From Patescibacteria group bacterium (lineage in GTDB: Bacteria > Patescibacteriota > Microgenomatia > Levybacterales > UBA12049): 5,029 bases of DNA. Below, piece after piece: positions 1 to 5,029 of this stretch (the stretch's first letter is position 1; every line of letters starts with the position of its first letter). The notes under the pieces are model-generated. The model saw only the letters and a program-made list of their open reading frames with translations, made no database searches and had not been told where the DNA came from. The position numbers and the translations under genes are program-made. The stretch is from the NCBI GenBank assembly GCA_018900295.1, contig JAHIGH010000033.1, forward strand, positions 1 to 5,029, in the 5' to 3' direction.

Positions 1-953
1 CCATAAGTTGAAAAACTTGCTTTTTTATCATTACTATCTGTTGCCGCAACCGCTATAACATTTTGATAATAACCCGGATATTGTGGCCTGGTATTTCCGG
101 TATTACCGGCCGCTGCTACAACTACGCTTCCCTTACTCCAGGCATAATTTACGGCATCCTGCAATACATTGGACGAAGACGCTCCTCCGAGACTCAAGTT
201 AATAACTTGCGCGCCTTGATCAGCTGCCCACACTATCCCGTTAACAACCCAGGAATAATATCCTGAACCGTCATCACCCAGAACCTTACCGTTAAGAATA
301 GATGTATTATATCCTGCTCCGGCAATACCGATAGAATTATTTGTTGCAGCCGCGGCAATCCCCGCGACATGGGTTCCATGTCCGAAGACATCAGTAACTG
401 TCGGGCTATCTGTAAAATTCGAGCTCAATATTACTTTTCCAAAAAAATCGTCATGTGAAATTTCAATACCGGTATCAAGAACTGCCAATTTAATACTTGG
501 ACTGCCTGTTGTTATATCCCACGCGCTTATTTGTGTATTTACTGCACTTATCTTAAATAGTCCCCATTGCTTCGAAAGCAATGCATCATTTGTAACACCA
601 AGCGCGTATGCTTTATAATTTGGTTCTGCGTAGGCAACATTCGGATTCTTTTTATATTGTCGGATCTTTTCTTCAATTGTTCCTTCTTGAATTTTGAGAA
701 CCTCAACATTAAGTCTCTGAATTCTATGCTTCAGTGAAGTTCTTAAATTTTTTCGCATCTTTTCTTTTTCATTTTCAGGAGTTAATGTCTTGTATCTGAT
801 TATCAACTCATCGGTAGATGATGCGTCTTGTACCGCTTGTTGGGAATTAACTGTGGTTGCATTTACAGCCAAAAAACCTGTTACTAAAACTGAAAACAAA
901 CAAAACCTTATAAAAACAACCAGGTTTTTTCCTCGAACACCTTTTCTTTCCAT
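1..953 (-). CDS. Secreted subtilisin-like serine protease (S8 family), C-terminus beyond window
   Basis: Endopeptidase of the subtilase family, expected outside the membrane. The reading frame is open from the ATG at 953 to the window edge (317 codons plus two bases). Residues 1-32 look like a signal peptide: basic start (ERKGVRGK), hydrophobic stretch about 17-30, possible cleavage after VNA (32). Residues about 48-112 resemble an I9/fervidolysin-type propeptide, ending in NPNVAYAEPNY. The catalytic domain begins near 125. Visible active-site parts are Asp160 (VLDTGIE), His192 (GHGTHVAG) and the oxyanion Asn284 (AAAGNTG); substrate-binding INLSLGG lies at 251-257. The catalytic Ser (GTSMA motif) lies past the window, so activity cannot be confirmed. 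It starts 7 nt after the LytR_C gene with no Shine-Dalgarno, so translation is probably coupled. Family assignment is secure; the substrate and any C-terminal domains are unknown. Confidence 0.95.
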   Translation of the reverse strand, partial: MERKGVRGKNLVVFIRFCLFSVLVTGFLAVNATTVNSQQAVQDASSTDELIIRYKTLTPENEKEKMRKNLRTSLKHRIQRLNVEVLKIQEGTIEEKIRQYKKNPNVAYAEPNYKAYALGVTNDALLSKQWGLFKISAVNTQISAWDITTGSPSIKLAVLDTGIEISHDDFFGKVILSSNFTDSPTVTDVFGHGTHVAGIAAAATNNSIGIAGAGYNTSILNGKVLGDDGSGYYSWVVNGIVWAADQGAQVINLSLGGASSSNVLQDAVNYAWSKGSVVVAAAGNTGNTRPQYPGYYQNVIAVAATDSNDKKASFSTY

Positions 954-960
954 ATTATTT

Positions 961-1941
961 TTATTCGAAATTACCGGAAACTTTGCCGCCTATTGTAATT
1001 ATCACATCTGCTTCGCTTGTTTCATCAGCTAAAACTTTTGTTTTAGTATCTAATATATACGACTTCTCCAACTCAACCCTCAATTTTTCTATATACGCCG
1101 CATTCACACTCTTTTTTGCCGAAATTATTGTATCGGTGTAATCACTTTTTTCCGCGTTACCGGCAGAAAGGACATCAAATCCTGCCGTTGTTAAAGCCGT
1201 CTTTAATCTCGAAGCTCCTCCTTTTATTTCGCTACCATTAAGGATTTCTATGCTATATTCTGCAGGATTTACTTCCTGTACTTTTGTTGGTTCAACTTTA
1301 ACTGTAGGTTTGGGACTCGGAGAAATTTTAACTATCTTATTTAACCCAAAAGGCAACACAAATGGCTTCTTTTGTAAAACAAAACTAATCCCCGCCATAC
1401 TAATGAGTCCTATCAAAAATGAAACTATCGCGATTACGATAAAATAACGAAGTATATTTTTCTTTATCTCTGTCTGCACAACATAACCATTATCATCATT
1501 TACTGTTGGTTCTTTTTCAATTACTGTATTTATCTCGGGTTCTTTTAATTGAATTTCTTCATCTACTTTCACTTCATCTTTAGAGCTGGTATCATTTACC
1601 AAGGCCTCCTGTCCTCCATCCGTACTTACCGATGATTCCTTAACTACTTCTTCATTTTGAATTGCAATATGCCTGTCCTGCGTTACCTGCGCTTCCTCAT
1701 GCTTTATTTGATTACCATTTTTTTCAACCGCTACTGCTTCTTCTGCTTCATTTTTCAAATCCTCGTGTATCTTCTCTTCCGCTACATTTTTATCTGTAAT
1801 TACAACCTCTTCTTTTACCGGTTCTTTGACTTCACTTTCTTGCTTTTCAACCGTTAAATCTTTATTTTCTTCATTCTTCACCTCAGCTTTTTCTGTTTTT
1901 TGCCCGAATTTTACTGATTTTGCCCTTTTTTTTATCTGCAT
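961..1941 (-). CDS. Membrane-anchored LytR_C-domain protein with long acidic N-terminal tail
   Basis: 326 residues in three parts. Residues about 15-155 are rich in Glu, Lys and Val, low in complexity and probably disordered. One transmembrane helix spans about 164-189, preceded by KK and followed by KK. A Pro/Lys linker (about 205-226, SPSPKPTVKVEPTK) leads to a C-terminal LytR_C-like domain (about 228-318), recognised by YSIEILNGS, the GGASRLKTALTTAGFDV helix and the end strand ADVIITIGG. LytR_C usually sits at the C-terminus of LCP cell-wall ligases or alone on a membrane anchor. No LCP catalytic domain is present here, so ligase activity should not be assigned. Likely topology is tail inside, LytR_C outside. 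The start is fixed by an in-frame TGA two codons upstream and a GGGAG site. It lies between a DUF1361 gene and a subtilase gene in a probable operon; an envelope role is inferred. Confidence 0.85.
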   Translation of the reverse strand: MQIKKRAKSVKFGQKTEKAEVKNEENKDLTVEKQESEVKEPVKEEVVITDKNVAEEKIHEDLKNEAEEAVAVEKNGNQIKHEEAQVTQDRHIAIQNEEVVKESSVSTDGGQEALVNDTSSKDEVKVDEEIQLKEPEINTVIEKEPTVNDDNGYVVQTEIKKNILRYFIVIAIVSFLIGLISMAGISFVLQKKPFVLPFGLNKIVKISPSPKPTVKVEPTKVQEVNPAEYSIEILNGSEIKGGASRLKTALTTAGFDVLSAGNAEKSDYTDTIISAKKSVNAAYIEKLRVELEKSYILDTKTKVLADETSEADVIITIGGKVSGNFE

Positions 1942-1951
1942 AATTCATTAA

Positions 1952-1956
1952 CTCCC
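1952..1956 (-). promoter_or_regulatory. Shine-Dalgarno site of the LytR_C gene
   Basis: GGGAG on the minus strand lies 10 nt before the ATG at 1941, inside the 20-nt gap after the DUF1361 stop. It is the only reasonably placed Shine-Dalgarno in the window and belongs to an operon-internal gene. The spacing is slightly long. Confidence 0.5.
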
Positions 1957-1961
1957 AATAC

Positions 1962-2519
1962 CTAATTTAACCTCATCCTGCATATTTTGTCAAATTTTTC
2001 CCGGAACAAAAAATACATAAAATTTGCGAACAATCCAAATAGTATCGCGAGTGAAAACAACTCAAACGATGTGATTGTTCCTAAAGCAGCATTGATAACG
2101 CTTCCCGTTTGAATAATTATATCCCAGGAATTAAGCCTGTGAATCCTCCCGATCACTATGCCAAAACCGATTATGAAATTAATTCCAATTATCACAGAAG
2201 TAGAAAGTTTCAATTTCTTTTCAACCGGATACACGGATAAAATATATGTCAAAAATCCTGTAATAAATAAAATTTCGTATTGCGCTGCCAAAACAGCCGC
2301 TCCAAATAGATTCATTTCATTTATTTGCTGCATAAAATGAAGAATATCCGTAAATATATAAATCGTATTAGGAACAAAAAATAACCACCCTGCGAAAATA
2401 ACAATTTTCATAATCTGATTTTTTGCCTCATAAAATAACCATCCCAATAATACCGGTACAAAAGCAAGTAAAATATTAATTGTCATCCATGAAAAATTTT
2501 CAAAAATTACTGAAAACAT
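1962..2519 (-). CDS. DUF1361 family integral membrane protein
   Basis: 185 residues, very hydrophobic, with about five or six membrane segments (roughly 10-30, 36-58, 76-97, 106-126, 152-173, and perhaps a weaker one near 137-150). Two conserved-looking polar blocks identify DUF1361: FVPNTIYIFTDILHF (48-62), just after helix 2, and GRIHRLNSWDI (124-134), with the Asn-Ser-Trp-Asp typical of the family. The length is near that usual for the family, so the protein looks complete. The biochemical function of DUF1361 is unknown. The C-terminus is basic (REKFDKICRMR), probably cytoplasmic. The ATG at 2519 is the first possible start because an in-frame TAG lies two codons upstream. It is the first gene of the minus-strand operon, and its promoter region is shared with the divergent kinase gene. 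A TATACT box ends 8 nt before the ATG, suggesting a leaderless or nearly leaderless mRNA. Confidence 0.85.
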   Translation of the reverse strand: MFSVIFENFSWMTINILLAFVPVLLGWLFYEAKNQIMKIVIFAGWLFFVPNTIYIFTDILHFMQQINEMNLFGAAVLAAQYEILFITGFLTYILSVYPVEKKLKLSTSVIIGINFIIGFGIVIGRIHRLNSWDIIIQTGSVINAALGTITSFELFSLAILFGLFANFMYFLFREKFDKICRMRLN

Positions 2520-2527
2520 ATCCTATT

Positions 2528-2556
2528 AGTATACAACAAAACTCCCTCCTTGCGAA
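2528..2556 (-). promoter_or_regulatory. Predicted promoter of the DUF1361-LytR_C-subtilase operon
   Basis: Read on the minus strand, TTCGCA (2556-2551, 4 of 6 to TTGACA) is followed after a 17-nt spacer by TATACT (2533-2528, 5 of 6 to TATAAT). The expected transcription start is near 2521, one or two bases from the ATG at 2519. The -35 is mediocre; the spacing is ideal. Confidence 0.5.
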
Positions 2557-2579
2557 AAATATATTTATTAGACTATAAT
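2550..2579 (+). promoter_or_regulatory. Predicted promoter of the kinase-SAH hydrolase operon
   Basis: TTGCGA (2550-2555, 4 of 6 to TTGACA) is followed after an 18-nt spacer by a perfect TATAAT (2574-2579). The expected start is near 2586, giving a leader of only about 4-5 nt before the ATG at 2591. No Shine-Dalgarno precedes that ATG. The -35 occupies the same bases as the -35 of the opposite promoter. Confidence 0.6.
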
Positions 2580-2590
2580 AACTTGTTCTT

Positions 2591-3523
2591 ATGCTTATCG
2601 TTACAGGATCAATAGCCCACGATTATATCATGGACTTTCCCGGATTATTCTCAGACCATATCCTCGCGGACAAAACTCACAACATCAACTTATCCTTTAT
2701 TGTCAATAAATTTGCCAAAAGAAGAGGTGGGACTGCGGGAAATGCCTCTTATAGCCTCGGACTTTTAGGAACCGATCATATACTCTTCTCCACTGCCGGA
2801 CGTGATTTCAATGAATATAAAAAAGCTTTTACCGGACTTGGCATCGATACCGGGCATATTTTAATTGATAAAAATAATTACACCGCGACCGGCTTTGCTG
2901 TCACTGATAAAACAGATAATCAAATATGGGGATATTTCTATGGTGCTGCTGACAGAATACCCGAGCTGCAATTAAAAACTGTTGCCAAAAAAGATGACCT
3001 CGTTCTCATCGGCCCATCAGGCGCGAAGGGATCTATGTCTTTTGTCAATCAATGTATAAAACTCGGATTATCATATATGTTCGATCCCGGATTTATATTA
3101 ACTCAAATAAACAACGACGAACTCCGGATTGGCGTCAAATATGCTTCATATATAGTAGGCAATGATTATGAAATAAATCTCATCCAAAGCAGGATTTCGG
3201 ATTTTCGAACCTTAGTGAAAAATAAGATTGTGATTACAACCTATGGTAAAAAAGGAGCAGTCATCGGACAAAATAATGTAAATATTCCTATACCGTCGGT
3301 CGAAGTTAAAAATATAATAGACCCGACAGGAGCGGGAGACGCCTGGCGTGCCGGTTTTTTAGCAGGTATTTACCGCAATTTCGACTTACAAACTTGCGGA
3401 CAACTTGGATCGGTAACTGCTTCTTATGCTATTGAGCATTATGGAACTCAGGAGCATAAATTCACAAAAAGCCAATTTACAAAACGCTACAAAAAAGCGT
3501 ATAATAAACAAATTAAACTTTAA
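2591..3523 (+). CDS. PfkB/ribokinase-family kinase, probable nucleoside (adenosine) kinase
   Basis: 310 residues, the normal full length for the family. The N-terminal strand VTGSIAHDYIMDFP carries the conserved substrate-side Asp. PfkB signature 1 is at 44-60 (RRGGTAGNASYSLGLLG), with the GG pair and Asn51. Signature 2 is at 244-255 (DPTGAGDAWRAG), with anion-hole GAGD and catalytic base Asp250. Nucleotide-binding TTYGKKGAV is at 216-224. The family phosphorylates sugars or nucleosides with ATP. The GGTAGN form and the adjacent S-adenosylhomocysteine hydrolase gene, 6 nt downstream, favour a nucleoside substrate, most simply adenosine to AMP. This would remove the product that holds back SAH hydrolysis. 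A broader nucleoside kinase acting on inosine or guanosine, as known in methanogens, or a sugar kinase remains possible. The kinase fold is certain; substrate is inferred from context. It is the first gene of the plus-strand operon and has no Shine-Dalgarno. Confidence 0.92.
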   Translation: MLIVTGSIAHDYIMDFPGLFSDHILADKTHNINLSFIVNKFAKRRGGTAGNASYSLGLLGTDHILFSTAGRDFNEYKKAFTGLGIDTGHILIDKNNYTATGFAVTDKTDNQIWGYFYGAADRIPELQLKTVAKKDDLVLIGPSGAKGSMSFVNQCIKLGLSYMFDPGFILTQINNDELRIGVKYASYIVGNDYEINLIQSRISDFRTLVKNKIVITTYGKKGAVIGQNNVNIPIPSVEVKNIIDPTGAGDAWRAGFLAGIYRNFDLQTCGQLGSVTASYAIEHYGTQEHKFTKSQFTKRYKKAYNKQIKL

Positions 3524-3529
3524 CTTGAT

Positions 3530-4807
3530 ATGGCAAAAGACATTTCTTACGATATTAAAGACATCAAATTAGCAGAAGAAGGTAAATTGAAGATCGAATG
3601 GGCTTCCAGACAAATGCAGGTGCTTGAAACAATCAAGAAACGATTTACCAAAGAAAAACCATTGAAAGACCTTACTATTGCCGCGTGTCTTCATATCACC
3701 AGTGAAACTGCCAACTTATTGATCGCCTTACAAGCCGGAGGCGCGAAAGTAGTCGCCTGCGCTTCCAACCCGCTTTCTACTCAGGATTCTGTCGCAGCTT
3801 CTCTCGTCAAACACAACAATATCCCGACCTTTGCTATCAAAGGAGAAGACAATAAAACATATTTTAAACATCTGAATAAAGTCCTGGATTTCAAACCGGA
3901 TATCACCATGGATGATGGCGCAGACCTGATACACATGCTGCATACAAGCAGAAAAGAATTATTGAAAAATATTATTGGCTCCTCTGAAGAAACTACAACC
4001 GGGGTTATCAGACTTAAGGCAATGGAAAAAGAAGGAGCATTAAGGGTGCCTGTTCTTGCCGTAAATGATTCAGATACCAAACACTTATTTGACAACCGCT
4101 ATGGAACCGGACAATCAACTATTGATGGAGTAATACGTGCAACCAATGTCTTGCTCGCCGGAAAGAAATTCGTTGTCTGCGGATATGGATGGTGTGGCAG
4201 AGGACTTGCTGCTCGGGCAAGGGGTATGGGAGCGGACGTTATCGTTACGGAAATTGATCCGGTCAAAGCATTGGAAGCGGCTATGGATGGATTTATAGTA
4301 AAATCTCTTGAAAAAGCGGTCGAATATGGACTCACCGACATTATTGTCACGGTAACAGGAAACAAACACGTCATTACTGTTGAGCTAATGAAAAAAATGA
4401 AAGACGGTACTATCCTTGCAAATTCCGGACATTTCGATGTGGAAATTGACATCGAAGGACTGGAAAAAATAAAAAAATCAAAAAGACGGATTCGTCCATT
4501 TTTGGATGAGTACGTCATGCCAAACGGAAAGAAGATATATATTTTAGGAGAGGGACGACTCATAAATTTAGCTGCCGCGGAGGGACACCCGGCCGAAGTT
4601 ATGGATATGTCATTTGCCAATCAGGCATTGGCTGCCGAATTTTTTGTCAAAAGAAAAGGCAAACTTACAAATAGCGTACATATTTTACCCAAAGAGCTTG
4701 ATCAACAAGTAGCAACTTTGAAATTAAAAGCTATGAACATAGAAATTGACACACTAACAAAAGCGCAAAAAACCTACCTCTCCTCCTGGACCGAAGGAAC
4801 AAAATAA
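3530..4807 (+). CDS. ahcY: S-adenosylhomocysteine hydrolase (adenosylhomocysteinase), short archaeal/Thermotoga type
   Basis: NAD-dependent cytosolic enzyme that reversibly splits S-adenosylhomocysteine into homocysteine and adenosine, relieving product inhibition of methyltransferases. All core blocks are present: CLHITSET (catalytic His55), ASNPLSTQDSVAA (78-90), DDGAD (Asp129), EETTTG (Glu154), NDSDTKHLFDN (Lys184, Asp188, Asn189), NAD-binding GYGWCGRG (218-225) with acidic Glu241, NSGHFDVEI (His301) and EGHPAEVMD (His353). At 425 residues it is shorter than the mammalian type and ends at LSSWTEGTK, lacking the C-terminal tail whose Lys and Tyr reach the partner subunit's NAD in long forms. 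Thr193 occupies the position of human Cys195. Both traits match archaeal and Thermotoga enzymes. Some relatives prefer S-inosylhomocysteine, so the natural substrate is not certain. The ATG lies 6 nt after the kinase stop, without a Shine-Dalgarno; coupling is likely. Confidence 0.96.
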   Translation: MAKDISYDIKDIKLAEEGKLKIEWASRQMQVLETIKKRFTKEKPLKDLTIAACLHITSETANLLIALQAGGAKVVACASNPLSTQDSVAASLVKHNNIPTFAIKGEDNKTYFKHLNKVLDFKPDITMDDGADLIHMLHTSRKELLKNIIGSSEETTTGVIRLKAMEKEGALRVPVLAVNDSDTKHLFDNRYGTGQSTIDGVIRATNVLLAGKKFVVCGYGWCGRGLAARARGMGADVIVTEIDPVKALEAAMDGFIVKSLEKAVEYGLTDIIVTVTGNKHVITVELMKKMKDGTILANSGHFDVEIDIEGLEKIKKSKRRIRPFLDEYVMPNGKKIYILGEGRLINLAAAEGHPAEVMDMSFANQALAAEFFVKRKGKLTNSVHILPKELDQQVATLKLKAMNIEIDTLTKAQKTYLSSWTEGTK

Positions 4808-4828
4808 CTCCCCTTACATATTATTGTC

Positions 4829-4848
4829 ATTCCCGCGAACGCGGGAAT
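4829..4848. repeat. 20-bp palindrome ATTCCC-N8-GGGAAT
   Basis: Perfect inverted repeat: ATTCCCGCG, AA, CGCGGGAAT, in the gap after the SAH hydrolase gene. It fits the pattern ATTCCC-N8-GGGAAT, the same formula as the Neisseria dRS3 repeat; similar GTCATTCCCGCG...CGGGAATCC elements are scattered through many bacterial genomes. No T-run follows on either strand, so it is not a standard intrinsic terminator, though the hairpin could protect the 3' end of the mRNA. Only one copy is visible, so dispersed-repeat status is inferred. Confidence 0.7.
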
Positions 4849-4851
4849 CCA

Positions 4852-4878
4852 GAAGATACTAAAAACATCTTCCTTTTT
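4852..4878 (+). terminator. Weak possible terminator of the kinase-SAH hydrolase operon
   Basis: GAAGAT (4852-4857) pairs with ATCTTC (4867-4872) across a 9-nt loop, followed by CTTTTT. The T-run suits an intrinsic terminator, but the stem is only 6 bp and AT-rich. The stronger palindrome just upstream may add stability. Tentative. Confidence 0.3.
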
Positions 4879-4893
4879 GCGTAACATGAATGA

Positions 4894-4899
4894 TATAAT
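4894..4899 (+). promoter_or_regulatory. Predicted -10 box for the secreted-protein gene at 4908
   Basis: A perfect TATAAT ends 8 nt before the ATG at 4908, so transcription would begin within about two bases of the start codon. No convincing -35 is seen; TTCCTT at 4871-4876 has 17-bp spacing but a poor match. No Shine-Dalgarno lies between the box and the ATG. Confidence 0.45.
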
Positions 4900-4907
4900 T
4901 TATACAA

Positions 4908-5029
4908 ATGAAAATAAAACTTTCTGTTGTCTGCTGTCTGTTGTCTGCTGTCTTTATTTTCCAACCCGTTAAGCAGTCTTTTGCTATACAAAATCCGTTT
5001 GCCTCATTTAACAATAAATTCGGTATACA
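4908..5029 (+). CDS. N-terminus of a secreted protein, function unknown (partial)
   Basis: The frame is open from the ATG at 4908 to the window edge (40 codons plus two bases). The visible part is mostly a signal peptide: basic start MKIK, hydrophobic core about 5-18 (LSVVCCLLSAVFIF), and a likely signal peptidase I cleavage after SFA (residue 26). The mature protein begins IQNPFASFNNKFGI. From memory, the NNKFGI(H) stretch recalls the start of secreted TIM-barrel, glycosidase-like proteins in Microgenomates genomes. The trailing bases CA are compatible with His, but this is too little to assign a family. The signal-peptide codons overlap a heptamer tandem repeat. A TATAAT box 8 nt upstream and the absence of a Shine-Dalgarno suggest a leaderless message starting its own transcription unit. 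Confidence 0.7.
   Translation, partial: MKIKLSVVCCLLSAVFIFQPVKQSFAIQNPFASFNNKFGI
4923..4953 (+). repeat. Heptamer tandem repeat CTGYTGT inside a signal-peptide sequence
   Basis: Four heptamers in a row from 4924, CTGTTGT, CTGCTGT, CTGTTGT, CTGCTGT, then CT; equivalently a 14-bp unit present twice without mismatch. It encodes residues about 6-15 of the gene at 4908. Neither 7 nor 14 is divisible by three, so any copy-number change would shift the reading frame. Confidence 0.85.

Noticed and set aside
63..1032. Plus-strand open frames at 63-266 and 790-1032
   Set aside because: They lie opposite the subtilase and LytR_C genes, whose minus-strand translations show clear family motifs. The plus-strand products have no recognisable features or start signals.
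1526..1899. Low-complexity acidic coding region considered as a sequence repeat or a non-coding pyrimidine tract
   Set aside because: The frame is uninterrupted from a well-placed start, no unit recurs at a fixed period, and composition bias alone explains the tract.
1250..2340. Plus-strand open frames at 1250-1447, 1657-1857 and 2158-2340
   Set aside because: Antisense to the LytR_C and DUF1361 genes. The Phe-rich product at 1657-1857 is simply the complement of the Glu/Lys-rich tail.
2520..2590. Riboswitch (SAH or SAM type) upstream of the SAH hydrolase operon
   Set aside because: The whole divergent gap is only 71 bp, and the predicted leader is a few nucleotides, leaving no room for an aptamer.
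3728..4620. Minus-strand open frames within 3728-4620
   Set aside because: Antisense shadows of the strongly conserved SAH hydrolase gene; no motifs or initiation signals.
4829..4848. Palindrome considered as the intrinsic terminator of the SAH hydrolase operon
   Set aside because: No T-run follows on either strand; the following bases are CCAGAAGA on plus and GACAATAA on minus.
1..5029. CRISPR array, insertion sequence, tRNA, toxin-antitoxin or phage genes
   Set aside because: Nearly all of the window is accounted for by six genes. The gaps (7, 20, 71, 6 and 100 nt) contain none of these, and no gene-free stretch exceeds 300 bases.

Overview
The window is an AT-rich bacterial segment (by eye, somewhat under 40% G+C) carrying two divergent gene sets and the start of a third unit. 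No rRNA, tRNA or phylogenetic marker is present, so the host can only be guessed. A DUF1361 membrane protein, a stand-alone LytR_C protein and a secreted subtilase next to an archaeal/Thermotoga-type S-adenosylhomocysteine hydrolase with a PfkB kinase, plus scarce Shine-Dalgarno sites, would fit a Candidate Phyla Radiation bacterium such as Microgenomates. This is an inference. The standard genetic code suffices: no TGA lies inside any supported gene.

Minus strand, read right to left from 2519: a five-helix DUF1361 protein (2519-1962), a membrane-anchored protein with a long acidic cytoplasmic tail and an extracytoplasmic LytR_C domain (1941-961), and a secreted S8 subtilase (953-1, C-terminus beyond the window). 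Gaps of 20 and 7 nt suggest one operon for cell-envelope or exported functions.

Plus strand: a PfkB-family (ribo)kinase (2591-3523) and, 6 nt later, an S-adenosylhomocysteine hydrolase (3530-4807). Together they make a plausible salvage pair: the hydrolase splits S-adenosylhomocysteine into homocysteine and a nucleoside, and the kinase phosphorylates the nucleoside, pulling the reversible hydrolysis forward. Then come about 100 bp with a 20-bp palindrome, a weak terminator-like hairpin and a TATAAT box, followed by the start of a secreted protein (4908 onward) whose signal peptide is encoded across a heptamer tandem repeat.

The 71-bp divergent intergenic region is the most distinctive regulatory stretch. 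Two opposed promoters can be drawn whose -35 boxes fall on the same 7 bp, and both place transcription starts within a few bases of the start codon. The third unit (4908) has the same arrangement, so leaderless initiation is a good hypothesis. No defence system, CRISPR array, transposon or clearly new system is visible.
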